Source: Dokdonia sp. 4H-3-7-5
GTDB taxonomy: Bacteria; Bacteroidota; Bacteroidia; Flavobacteriales; Flavobacteriaceae
Direction of reading: 5' to 3'
Length of the DNA stretch: 64,000 nt
Assembly (NCBI RefSeq): GCF_000212355.1
Contig: NC_015496.1
Coordinates: forward strand, 62,001 to 126,000
Shown: piece by piece, positions 37,513-45,589 of the stretch
Position numbering within the stretch: the stretch's first letter is position 1
How the letters are laid out: each line of letters starts with the position of its first letter
Made by a program: the position numbers and the translations under genes
Notes under the pieces: generated by a model
The model's database searches: none
Seen by the model: the letters and a program-made list of their open reading frames with translations, nothing else
What the model was told of the DNA's origin: nothing

Positions 37513-37613
37513 TATGACACCTCGCACCTCCCACCTTCCATGATAACTATTGCTAGCGAGGAGTGACGTATTTCATTAAAAATGAAGATATTTAGCCTCC
37601 AAAACCAATCACC

Positions 37614-37997
37614 ATGAGCACATTCTTTATAAATCATGTAGCTATTTCTGTACAAGACGTAGCCGTCTCCATTGCTTTTTACCAAAAAGTATTTGGGCTT
37701 ACCGAAATAGAAAATACCGCCTCTGTCTCCCCTACTCGCTGGCTCGCCCTAGGTGATAGCAAGCAACTGCACCTCATCCCAAGACCAGGCGAAACCGTAA
37801 TCACTAACAAAGCAGTACACCTCGCACTCGCCACGGCAGATCTTGCTTCCTTTATCTCACACCTCAAAAACCTAGACATAGATTATGCCGACTGGCGAGG
37901 AACGCCTACTAAAGATTATGTGCGCAATGACGGGATACAGCAAGTGTACTTCCAAGATCCAGATGGCTACTGGATAGAAATAAATGATGATGCCTAG
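37614..37997 (+). CDS. VOC (glyoxalase/bleomycin-resistance) family protein
   Basis: 127 residues, a single two-module VOC fold. NHVAISVQDVAVSIAFYQKVFGL (metal His) and KQLHLIPRP, then AVHLALATADLASFI and VYFQDPDGYWIEIND (Asp-Pro-Asp-Gly and metal Glu) are the typical pattern. Could be a glyoxalase, dioxygenase or resistance protein. Last ordinary gene before the accessory stretch; codon use resembles the flanking chromosome. Confidence 0.9.
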   Translation: MSTFFINHVAISVQDVAVSIAFYQKVFGLTEIENTASVSPTRWLALGDSKQLHLIPRPGETVITNKAVHLALATADLASFISHLKNLDIDYADWRGTPTKDYVRNDGIQQVYFQDPDGYWIEINDDA

Positions 37998-38208
37998 CAC
38001 CTAGATTTAGAATGCTGAAACTAACTATTTTACATTTTTTTTACCCAAAATGAGGAAAGTCGTAAAGAAGTATGGGTGAGAGGTTGTAGATTAGCTTTTT
38101 AGAAAGTGAATGAGTGATTTTACTTTTTGAAAATGAAGATTTAAAAATTAATAATATAGATCATCTTGATTCTGGTTTTTGCTAGGGTTGGGTGATGTGA
38201 TTAACAGA

Positions 38209-38236
38209 CTTGCTTATATATGCAAGTTGTCACTAA
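38209..38236. repeat. Hairpin and left inverted arm before the first cassette-like gene
   Basis: CTTGC-N8-GCAAG (38209-38226) overlaps TATATGCAAGTTGTCACTAA (38217-38236). Read in reverse complement this resembles CTAGTGGCAACAATGTATAT at 39221, so the 322-residue gene lies between inverted arms. The 251 bp from 37998 to 38248 otherwise hold no gene I can support. Confidence 0.5.
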
Positions 38237-38248
38237 TACAAAAGAACA

Positions 38249-39217
38249 TTGCAAAACGAAACAACATCAAGCATTACGAATGATTCATTGAATATCTCAA
38301 TTCAAGATAGCTTGTTTGTTCAAGTCAAAAATCTCAACGAAAATATTTCTTCAATTCACTCTGATTTACATAATCACCTTAATCAAGGAAAAGATACAAT
38401 TCTAGGAGTTTCATATGATACATTTTTTACCGTAGTTTTTACCATTTTAATTTTTGTAATTGGAGTTCTAATTGAAAGGTGGATTAAAAGAAATAATGAA
38501 AAAAATGAGCTGCATAAATTAAAAGACTATTTCAATAATCAATTCGATGATTTGAAAAATAACATAGTTCCTGAATTACGAAATGGTTACCAAAAGTTTT
38601 ACCAAGAAACCATAAGTTTGGATAACGGAGTTCCTACGACTGCGCCGAAAGTATTAACCAACACATACGACCGCTTATACAATTTAGAATCACCTCTATT
38701 ATTCAAAACGTTTAAAAATAGCTCTGATTTTAATCTGGCTTTTTCTCAAATAGACTTTATGAGAAATCTTATGATTGAGGTTGATAATTACCATTCAATA
38801 GTGGTAAAAAGAAGTGATATATTTAAGTCTGTTTTTACAGAACTCGATAAAAAATTTATGGATAAAGTAGTTCAGTTTACCGAATTTGAAAAGAATAACA
38901 ATCCTCATTACGCACAAGACCCAACATATCAACTTTTAGATTCAAAAGTGCAATACTATCATCAAAATATAGTTGGGAAAAGAGCTTTGGTTGATTATTA
39001 TCAAAGTGTTATTAGACCAGTTCAAACACAAATAGTGAGTACAAATTTATTTAGGACTCATCCTATTGGGAGAGAGATTTCAATTTTAGGTAGAGACATT
39101 TCTCATCAATATAACCACTTAAGAATATTATATGTTGAAATTCGTCAACAATATAGATATTTTACCCAAGTATTAAACCGAACGATTTCTAAATTAGAAT
39201 CTCTGAACACCGAATAA
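38249..39217 (+). CDS. Unknown membrane protein, first gene of the accessory stretch
   Basis: 322 residues from a TTG start at 38249, chosen because no ATG precedes the hydrophobic segment. One membrane helix at about residues 53-73 (FFTVVFTILIFVIGVLI) is followed by RWIKRNNEKNE and a long, mostly helical soluble region (residues 80-320) rich in Gln, Asn, Phe and Tyr. No conserved catalytic motif is recognised. Codon use is strongly AT-biased against the chromosome. Possibly a defence or sensor protein by neighbourhood; this is only context. Confidence 0.65.
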   Translation: MQNETTSSITNDSLNISIQDSLFVQVKNLNENISSIHSDLHNHLNQGKDTILGVSYDTFFTVVFTILIFVIGVLIERWIKRNNEKNELHKLKDYFNNQFDDLKNNIVPELRNGYQKFYQETISLDNGVPTTAPKVLTNTYDRLYNLESPLLFKTFKNSSDFNLAFSQIDFMRNLMIEVDNYHSIVVKRSDIFKSVFTELDKKFMDKVVQFTEFEKNNNPHYAQDPTYQLLDSKVQYYHQNIVGKRALVDYYQSVIRPVQTQIVSTNLFRTHPIGREISILGRDISHQYNHLRILYVEIRQQYRYFTQVLNRTISKLESLNTE

Positions 39218-39220
39218 GTA

Positions 39221-39374
39221 CTAGTGGCAACAATGTATATAAAACATAGCTATTACAGGTTTTCCGAGAGTTTTTATGTATTTGCGAAGACCGCCAAATT
39301 TTTAAATTTGGCTTGTCTGTAATCCGAAAATTATCACTTTTTAATGGCGTTACTTTTCATATACAAGACTGTTG
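39221..39374. repeat. Cassette-like hairpin element B
   Basis: The ends pair: CAACAATGTATATAAAA (39228-39244) with TTTTCATATACAAGACTGTTG (39354-39374). Inside is a near-perfect GCCAAATTTTTAAATTTGGC palindrome. The block AAGACCGCCAA (39287-39297) recurs in elements C and D, and GGCTTGTCTGTAATCC has a close match in D (GGCTTGTGTAATCC). The whole could fold into one long imperfect hairpin, like an integron attC site or a mobile small element. Confidence 0.6.
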
Positions 39375-39401
39375 ATATTCATTAAAAGATAACAATTATA
39401 A

Positions 39402-40313
39402 ATGGCATTATACAAAATAGAAAAATCTTTAAAATACATTAAAGAAAAACCATTTCGTCTCGAAAAAGAAATCCAAGACTTAACAGAAAATAATCTAAAA
39501 ACAATATTCGGACTTGAATTTGTCAAATCAGAATTTGCGCTGAATAATTTTCGAATTGATACTCTTGCTTTTGACATTGAAGCGAATTCTTTTGTGATAA
39601 TCGAATATAAACGAGATAAAAACTTTAGTGTGATTGATCAAGGTTATGCTTATTTGTCACTAATGTTAAATAACAAAGCTGATTTTATACTTGAATTTAA
39701 CGAAAGTCAAAACAGAACACTGAAAAGGACTGATATTGATTGGTCTCAATCCAGAGTCCTTTTCGTTTCCCAGAAATTTACTAATTATCAACGTGAGGCT
39801 ATAAATTTCAAAGATTTACCAATTGAATTATGGGAAGTAAAGAGATTTGAAAATGAAACTGTTTCATTTGAACAAATTAAAAAGGCTGGTGCTCAAGAAA
39901 GTATTAAAACGATTTCTAAAACGGACGAAACAATTGACAAAATATCTAAAGAAATAAAAGTTTACTCTGAATCTGAACATCTGAAAAGAGTAACAGAAGA
40001 AACAAAAGAGCTTTATGAAAAGGTTAAAAGTGCTCTTTTAAATTTAGGCGATTTAGAAGTAAAACCAAAGAAGAAATATATAGCTTATGTTTCTGGAACA
40101 AACGTTGTCGACATACAAGTTCAAAAGAGCGCTCTTAAACTTCATATTAACCTTAAAAAAGGGGAGTTAGAGGATTCAAAAAAACTGACGAGAGATGTTT
40201 CTGAAATTGGTCATTATGGAAATGGAGATTACCAATTACAATTCAGTAACGATGAGGATATAGAGTATATTATGAGTCTAATAAAACAATCTCTGAAAAA
40301 GAATAAAAAATAA
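39402..40313 (+). CDS. PD-(D/E)XK-like N-terminus with C-terminal DUF5655-like domain
   Basis: 303 residues. The N-terminal half has EIQDLTENNLKTIFGL and then FRIDTLAFD...SFVIIEYKRDKN, a D-x11-E-x-K pattern of the restriction-nuclease fold (residues 48-70). The C-terminal half from about 195 (YEKVKSALLNLG, KKYIAYVSGTNVVDIQVQK, LKLHINLKKGELED) is the DUF5655 type. Related two-domain proteins are labelled predicted transport or DUF5655 proteins, and a nucleic-acid role is the better guess. AT-rich, ATG start, flanked by hairpin elements B and C. Confidence 0.75.
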   Translation: MALYKIEKSLKYIKEKPFRLEKEIQDLTENNLKTIFGLEFVKSEFALNNFRIDTLAFDIEANSFVIIEYKRDKNFSVIDQGYAYLSLMLNNKADFILEFNESQNRTLKRTDIDWSQSRVLFVSQKFTNYQREAINFKDLPIELWEVKRFENETVSFEQIKKAGAQESIKTISKTDETIDKISKEIKVYSESEHLKRVTEETKELYEKVKSALLNLGDLEVKPKKKYIAYVSGTNVVDIQVQKSALKLHINLKKGELEDSKKLTRDVSEIGHYGNGDYQLQFSNDEDIEYIMSLIKQSLKKNKK

Positions 40314-40315
40314 CA

Positions 40316-40410
40316 AAATTCCAAAAATGGTATTAATTAATAAGGGTTTTGGTGCTTAACCCAAAATGTAGCGCTATTTTACTAAGACAGCCAAGACGTT
40401 GGCATTAATT
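40316..40410. repeat. Cassette-like intergenic element C
   Basis: It contains GGGTTTTGGTGCTTAACCC, a partial dyad, and AAGACAGCCAA (40384-40394), the block also found in elements B and D. It ends GACGTTGGCATTAATTT 8 bp before the next start codon. Confidence 0.5.
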
Positions 40411-40417
40411 TCACAAA

Positions 40418-41158
40418 ATGAAGATATTCGAAGAATTAAAGAAACCTCATAATCTTATAACTCTTGCATTAACAATACTATCTATAAGTTTATCTATTTA
40501 TTTTTACGTCAATAGTTTGAAAGTTAAAGATATCAGTTATGTTTTAAATAATCCGCCTTCAATTATATATGATAGTCAGAATTATTCGTCGGAAATAAAA
40601 CTACTAGTTAACGATTCTTTGTTAGCAAAAGAAAATGTTTATCTATTAACAGGAACAATATGGAATAGCGGAGAACTTAGTATTTATGCTAATGATGTAA
40701 GAAAAGATATTGAACTAAATATTGGTAATGAAAATAAAATACTTGATTACAAAATAACTAAAACTATCGATGAAGAAATTTCTGGCTTTAACCTCACTAG
40801 AGTAGATACTAATTCTTTACTTCTTGGTTGGGATTATTTTGATCCAGATTTTGGATTCAATTTTCAAATCATTTATATGGGAAATGAAGTTCCCTATTTC
40901 AATATTACAGGTAAAATTCTTGACATAAAAAATTTAAATCAAGTCGTCCAAAGGAATAAATCCAGCCTTTATAATAATATAGTTATGGCTCTTGTTTATT
41001 TAGTAATCTTCTTTTCTATTATTAGATTATTTGTAAAGAAAAAATTTCGTTTTGAAAAAACTGATTTGTTAATGGTATTGATACTTTTAATATTAGTTCT
41101 GGTTTTCGTCACTGCAATTCTACCAAATCTATATCTACCGAAAAATATCCCTCTATAA
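40418..41158 (+). CDS. Unknown membrane protein with three hydrophobic segments
   Basis: 246 residues. An N-terminal helix (ITLALTILSISLSIYFYV), an extracytoplasmic beta-rich domain (about residues 35-180) and two C-terminal helices (VMALVYLVIFFSIIRLF and LLMVLILLILVLVFVTAIL). No recognised family or motif. Strongly AT-rich, with its own flanking elements C and D, so it appears as an independent unit rather than part of a tight operon. Role unknown. Confidence 0.65.
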   Translation: MKIFEELKKPHNLITLALTILSISLSIYFYVNSLKVKDISYVLNNPPSIIYDSQNYSSEIKLLVNDSLLAKENVYLLTGTIWNSGELSIYANDVRKDIELNIGNENKILDYKITKTIDEEISGFNLTRVDTNSLLLGWDYFDPDFGFNFQIIYMGNEVPYFNITGKILDIKNLNQVVQRNKSSLYNNIVMALVYLVIFFSIIRLFVKKKFRFEKTDLLMVLILLILVLVFVTAILPNLYLPKNIPL

Positions 41159-41335
41159 ACTAACACAAACAATATATATAGCTCATATACATATTGTTGC
41201 TTAACAAAGGTTTAGTGCTTTTAACTAAGTCCGCCAAATCTTTTTGATTTGGCTTTTTGAACAAAAAATATAATTAGAAAAATTCAAAAATTCGGCTTGT
41301 GTAATCCAAAATCTACGAACTGCACATAGTGCCGT
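41159..41335. repeat. Cassette-like intergenic element D with terminator hairpin
   Basis: It contains AAGTCCGCCAA (41227-41237), shared with B and C. GCCAAATC-TTTTT-GATTTGGC followed by TTTTT (41233-41258) is a strong rho-independent terminator for the preceding gene. The right part GGCTTGTGTAATCCAAAAT matches element B. The element runs to the start of the NACHT gene. Confidence 0.6.
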
Positions 41336-43261
41336 TTGTCGCAAACAAAAAAAACATTGGAAGAAGAAAAAATATATCTCGAATTAATTAAGGCAGGAAT
41401 TAAAATTGCTTCTGACTCACTAACTAAGGTTGTGAGCAGAATTAATGAAAATAGACTTCAAAGGAAGAGAGATAAAAAACAAAAAAAAACACAAGAAAAA
41501 ACAGAAAGAATTATTCTTAATCCAAGTGAATTTTTTGATGTAAACATTAGTATTGATTATGAGAATAGTATAACCAAAATACAAAATCATATTAATGAAA
41601 TTGAAAGGTGGGCAGATGTAATTAAATTTAGTGATTTAAGTAAAAAACGAAGCTTAAATTCAGTTTACATACAACTAGACACCTATGTAGTACCAGTAAA
41701 AAGGCAATTCAACTTTAATGAAAAGAAAAACACCTTACCGTTGGAGAAAGCTGTTTTGTCAAATAAAGAGCACTGTGTAATTTTAGGGCAACCTGGTGCA
41801 GGAAAAACTACAAGTCTGAAAAAAATCTGCAATTTAATTATCACGGAAAATAACGATACGCAGTATACATTCCCTATCCTACTTCGATTTAGAGACTTGG
41901 AAGAAATAGTTAAGTCATCTATTCTTAATCATATTTTAAATATAACACCCATAATATTTGAATTCGCAGGAAAAAAAGATTCGGATTTTAATTCAGATAT
42001 CGAGAAAGTTAGAGAAGAAGCTGTTATTACATTTCTAAATTCTATTAACGCAATTCTAATTTTAGATGGATTTGATGAATTAAAAGATTCTAATTCAAAA
42101 AATATCATTTTAAAAGAACTTCGAAAATTAGCTTCGAAATTAACTAATGCTAAAATAGTATTAAGTTGCAGGACAGGCGAATTCAATTATGAATTAGATT
42201 ATTCAAATACGTTCGAGATAGCCCCTCTAAATAATAATCAAATTGAACTTTTCGTAAATAAGTGGCTCAATGATGAATCTAAATCACAAGACTTTCTCAA
42301 TAAAGTAAGGAATAGCCCTTTCGCAGATACATCGATAAAGCCACTTTCATTAGCACACCTTTGTACAATTTATCAGAGAATAGGAAACATACCAGATCAA
42401 CCAAAAACGATTTATAGAAAAGTGGTTAACTTATTAATAGAAGAATGGGACGAACAAAGAGCTATTACAAGAGAATCTGCCTTTGACGGATTTCAAACTG
42501 ATCAAAAATTTGAGTTTTTAACTAACTTATCATATTATCTTACGATTAATTATCAAACTTCTACTTTTTCTGTTTCCCAATTTGAATTAGCTTATGAGAA
42601 TATATCTGAATATCATAATCTACCACTTAAAAAAGCAAGTGAGGTTGTTAAAGAATTAGAATCTCATACTGGACTTTTTATTGAATCAGGTTATGACAAA
42701 TTTGAATTTGTTCATAAATCAATTCAAGAATATTTATCAGCAGATTATATTGTGAAATTACCATCTTTAAACACAGTTAAAAAGAATTTTGAGCATTTAG
42801 GTTCTGAGTTGGCCATTGCTGTATCAATATCTTCTAATTCTAGTTTGTTTTTTATCGAATTAGTTTTAAATTATTTTAATAAAACCAAATTATCAAATGA
42901 ATTTTACAACTCTTTTATTTCTCGCATTATCTCTGAAAACCCTGCATTTAAACAAGAAGAATTAATAGGTGTTACTGCTTTAGTCTTGTTATCAAATTGG
43001 ATAAATCCTGAGAATAAAGTTTTGAATAAATATTCTAAGCACGATGTTTTCATAGATGAATATTCAATATTTATTGAATTCTCTAAATGCCTTAATCTTA
43101 ATGATCAAAAATTAAAAATATCCAAATACTACAAATACAATGGCGGAGTTCAAAATAAGGGAATAGCTGAATTGATACGAGTAAAAATTCCAGAAAATCA
43201 CAGGAGGCTTCCAAGCAAAATATTCATAACCAACAAATTATACTCGGAATTTAACAAATAA
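41336..43261 (+). CDS. NACHT-domain STAND NTPase (candidate bNACHT anti-phage defence protein)
   Basis: 641 residues; TTG start at 41336, or the TTG at 41357. A short Lys-rich helical N-terminus gives no known effector domain. The NACHT module has Walker A LGQPGAGKTTS near residue 150, Walker B AILILDGFDEL near 238, sensor-like KIVLSCRTGEF near 277, a winged-helix segment (PKTIYRKVVNLLIEEWDEQR) and FVHKSIQEYLSADYI near 460. The C-terminus (YYKYNGGVQNKGIAELI) could be a short C-terminal module of the bacterial NACHT proteins; I cannot confirm it. Bacterial NACHT proteins are known anti-phage NLR-like proteins. AT-rich and flanked by cassette-like sequence. Confidence 0.88.
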   Translation: MSQTKKTLEEEKIYLELIKAGIKIASDSLTKVVSRINENRLQRKRDKKQKKTQEKTERIILNPSEFFDVNISIDYENSITKIQNHINEIERWADVIKFSDLSKKRSLNSVYIQLDTYVVPVKRQFNFNEKKNTLPLEKAVLSNKEHCVILGQPGAGKTTSLKKICNLIITENNDTQYTFPILLRFRDLEEIVKSSILNHILNITPIIFEFAGKKDSDFNSDIEKVREEAVITFLNSINAILILDGFDELKDSNSKNIILKELRKLASKLTNAKIVLSCRTGEFNYELDYSNTFEIAPLNNNQIELFVNKWLNDESKSQDFLNKVRNSPFADTSIKPLSLAHLCTIYQRIGNIPDQPKTIYRKVVNLLIEEWDEQRAITRESAFDGFQTDQKFEFLTNLSYYLTINYQTSTFSVSQFELAYENISEYHNLPLKKASEVVKELESHTGLFIESGYDKFEFVHKSIQEYLSADYIVKLPSLNTVKKNFEHLGSELAIAVSISSNSSLFFIELVLNYFNKTKLSNEFYNSFISRIISENPAFKQEELIGVTALVLLSNWINPENKVLNKYSKHDVFIDEYSIFIEFSKCLNLNDQKLKISKYYKYNGGVQNKGIAELIRVKIPENHRRLPSKIFITNKLYSEFNK

Positions 43262-43263
43262 TC

Positions 43264-43476
43264 GTTTTTAACAAGGATTTTCATTCTCCAAAGTTAGCAG
43301 ACAAAACCATTGACTTTTACTCATTGATTCCTCTCTATAGCGAAGAAGTTAATGTAAAGATTAAAAAAGGCGTAGAAGCGCTTTTTGACGGCTTTGACAA
43401 GCACGCCGTGACAGATATATTAGTATTAAACAGGCCTAATACTGCCAAAAGAAAAAAGCTTTTTGGGTTGTTTTAG
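43264..43476 (+). pseudogene. Remnant of a suppressor-of-fused (SUFU) domain gene
   Basis: An open stretch of 70 codons without a start, beginning 2 bp after the NACHT stop, reads VFNKDFHSPKLADKTIDFY, then SLIPLYSEEVNVKIKKG and VTDILVLNRPNTAKRKKLF, then stop. This resembles the C-terminal end of SUFU-like proteins (the FYSLIPLY...K-G core). Its codons (GGC, GCG, CAC GCC GTG) look less AT-rich than the NACHT gene, suggesting an older chromosomal gene whose front was lost when the accessory DNA arrived. The following 123 bp to 43599 hold nothing I recognise. Confidence 0.6.
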
Positions 43477-43599
43477 GGAGGATAACTTTTAAATCAATGA
43501 ACTTAAAAATATGACTTGTGTTTAATATGAAACGGTTTGGTCTTTTTATAAGTCAACCTCTATGTAAAGCTCTCTTAATAACCATTAAAAACTAAATAA

Positions 43600-44043
43600 A
43601 TGAAAAAATTATTACTTCTATTACTAATCACAATATCTGGAAACTCATATGCTCAATCTAGTCCACAAGATTTAATTGACACCTTTTTTGAAACATATGA
43701 AAAAGACGCTGGTAAAGCTGTAAAAGAATTATATGAGACAAACAAATGGACTGATAGAATAAAAGATGATATCGATAAAATTATTGGTACTGTGAATGGG
43801 TTTTCTGAAAGCTATATGGGTAAGTACTATGGATATGAAATCATAACTACAAAGAAATTTGCTGAGAGCTTTGAATTATATTCATACCTAGTAAAATACG
43901 ATAGACAGCCCCTTAGGTTTATATTCAAATTTTACAAACCAAATGACAAATGGGTATTATATTCATACGCTCTTGATGATAACTTAGATAATGAAATTCA
44001 AGAAGCAGCAAAACTCTATTACTTAGAATTAGATAAAAACTAA
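43600..44043 (+). CDS. Small secreted protein of unknown function
   Basis: 147 residues. A clear signal peptide MKKLLLLLLITISGNSYAQ, then a compact domain (PQDLIDTFFETYEKD, WVLYSYALDDNLDNEIQEAAKLYYL) with no known motif. The overall look (helix, then FKFYKPNDKWVLYSY) recalls NTF2-like or DUF4783-type proteins, but this is weak. 28 bp before a small membrane-protein frame. Confidence 0.6.
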   Translation: MKKLLLLLLITISGNSYAQSSPQDLIDTFFETYEKDAGKAVKELYETNKWTDRIKDDIDKIIGTVNGFSESYMGKYYGYEIITTKKFAESFELYSYLVKYDRQPLRFIFKFYKPNDKWVLYSYALDDNLDNEIQEAAKLYYLELDKN

Positions 44044-44071
44044 ACTCAATAGCACTAAAAAAATCATACAA

Positions 44072-44245
44072 GTGCTATCAACAATTACCATAATTGCCGC
44101 TGTATTTTTTGTTTACAATTGGATCATGAATGATGATGGAATTGATTCTACCTTCTCACTAATTACTAGCACTATGGCCTTAGGAATTTTAATTTTCGAT
44201 AGAAAATACAAGAACATAAAGGCAGAATTACAAGCTAGAGAATAG
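44072..44245 (+). CDS. Small membrane protein, 57 residues (GTG start)
   Basis: A frame from a GTG at 44072 encodes 57 residues: a first hydrophobic helix (TIIAAVFFVYNWIM), then DDGID, then a second (LITSTMALGILIF) and a charged tail DRKYKNIKAELQARE. No ATG is available upstream before a stop. The hairpin-helix layout and charged ends look protein-like rather than random. Spacing suggests co-transcription with the genes on either side. Unknown function. Confidence 0.5.
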   Translation: MLSTITIIAAVFFVYNWIMNDDGIDSTFSLITSTMALGILIFDRKYKNIKAELQARE

Positions 44246-44275
44246 TATAACTAATTATAAAAAAAATAACTATAA

Positions 44276-44893
44276 ATGAAATATTGGATTATCTCACAAA
44301 CCGAATTATTAGACAAATATTTAATAGCAAACGAAAAGGCTATTTGGATAACTGATTTAACAAAGGGTTCAAATATAGATGACCTTATCGCCTCAAAAAG
44401 TCTGGGTACGGTACAAAGTATCCGTTATGAAGATTTAAAAGAGATTGTATTTATTGATACAGATGATACCATAGAATTAAATTTCAAGCATGACAAAACC
44501 ACCGACGAAGAATTTCAGCTTGATAAAGATATCTATTCAGAAATTCGTGACTATTTAAAGGCCAACTTGAAAGGAACGGAGTTGAAAAATTATTCTGTTT
44601 TCAAACAAATCATACCTCAGCTAGTTATTCTAGGTATTATTTCAATTTTCACTGTAACATCCTATGCCGCTGCAGTAGAAGCGGAAAGTGGAGGAACTGT
44701 AAGAACAACAGGCAGAAGAGCCTGGTTAAAGAAAATAATTGCATCTACTGGAGAATTACTAGGAACTACCGGAACTCTTATTATTGGACTAAGTTTAATT
44801 GGACTCTGTATTTACTTTTTAGCTAAGAAAATTCAGCATCCAAAAAAGGGTGAAATCCTTAAAATCACAAATTCCCCAAGATTGAGCGTCTAG
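44276..44893 (+). CDS. Unknown membrane protein, PH-like front and two C-terminal helices
   Basis: 205 residues. A soluble N-terminal part of about 110 residues, rich in beta strands with a D/E-rich profile (LKEIVFIDTDDTIELNF), resembles a PH/GRAM-like module. Two helices follow (IIPQLVILGIISIFTVTSYAAA and TGTLIIGLSLIGLCIYFLA) separated by a Gly/Arg-rich loop. No known family. It lies 30 bp after the 57-residue gene and may form a small operon with it. Confidence 0.6.
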   Translation: MKYWIISQTELLDKYLIANEKAIWITDLTKGSNIDDLIASKSLGTVQSIRYEDLKEIVFIDTDDTIELNFKHDKTTDEEFQLDKDIYSEIRDYLKANLKGTELKNYSVFKQIIPQLVILGIISIFTVTSYAAAVEAESGGTVRTTGRRAWLKKIIASTGELLGTTGTLIIGLSLIGLCIYFLAKKIQHPKKGEILKITNSPRLSV

Positions 44894-45031
44894 TGATACA
44901 TCTAGGATGTTTGATGGTGTGTCATTTAGAATTAGCTTAATTAAAACATAGACTACTGGGTATTGCTCTGTTCATACTTTCAAGCTTACTTTGAGCTAGA
45001 AACGTTATTAAAATCATTGAAAAGTAAACAC

Positions 45032-45403
45032 ATGAAAAATATTATACTCTTGACTTTACTATTAATTTTCTCTTATCAGGTGAAGTCTCAAAGCACTTAT
45101 AAGAAAGAAAGAACATTTTCAAAAAAATGTTATTGTTATGTTGTAAATGAAGATTTGACCAAAGAATATAAAGAGGTAAGTTGTAGACTTACCAAGCTTA
45201 CCACAGAAGAATTAACCTCATTACAATCTAAATTAAAAGACCTTGATTATGACGTTGATATTACGGGTGTTATTGACCAGAAAACCAAGGTTGCATTTCT
45301 AAAAGATAAAAAGGAAAGTAGAGTAAGAAAGCGTGCCGAAAGAAAAAGATTGAGAAGATCTAAAAAGAATAAAAAAGAGGAAACTAGTTCAGTTAAATCA
45401 TGA
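45032..45403 (+). CDS. Small secreted protein with peptidoglycan-binding-like repeat and basic tail
   Basis: 123 residues from the Met in MKNIILLTLLLIFSYQVKS (signal peptide); the Met at 44963 would precede it with 23 unrelated residues. The middle part (LTSLQSKLKDLDYDVDITG, VIDQKTKVAFLKDK) matches the helix pattern of PG_binding_1, and a CYCYVV stretch precedes it. The C-terminus is strongly basic (RKRAERKRLRRSKKNKKEE), suggesting wall or nucleic-acid contact. Function unproven. Confidence 0.6.
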   Translation: MKNIILLTLLLIFSYQVKSQSTYKKERTFSKKCYCYVVNEDLTKEYKEVSCRLTKLTTEELTSLQSKLKDLDYDVDITGVIDQKTKVAFLKDKKESRVRKRAERKRLRRSKKNKKEETSSVKS

Positions 45404-45568
45404 ATAATATATGCAAGCTAAAAATTGAGTTGAAACCAACATCAAGAAATGTACAAGCTTTGAGCTTTATCTCAGGGTTTGCAATAGATTAAAATAAACT
45501 GCTAGTTACCTATTTCTTGTTTTGATAAATAAGTGCACCACCGATTGCCAAAGGGATCATTTAACTCT

Positions 45569-45579
45569 AAGACAAGCCA
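45569..45579. repeat. Possible fourth copy of the cassette-linked block
   Basis: TTTAACTCTAAGACAAGCCA (45560-45579) resembles TTTTACTAAGACAGCCAA of element C and TTTAACTAAGTCCGCCAA of element D, with short insertions; it lies 10 bp before the next gene. Confidence 0.35.
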
Positions 45580-45589
45580 CGGAAGAGAT

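Noticed and set aside
37411-37527. 39-residue N-terminal extension of the UvrD helicase
   Set aside because: The helicase Q motif begins just after the Met at 37410; the extension has no similarity to helicases and crosses the decayed palindrome.
38209-41335. Classical integron attC sites
   Set aside because: The spacers fold and share blocks, but no clear RYYYAAC...GTTRRRY core pairs were found and no IntI gene is in the window; reported as cassette-like instead.
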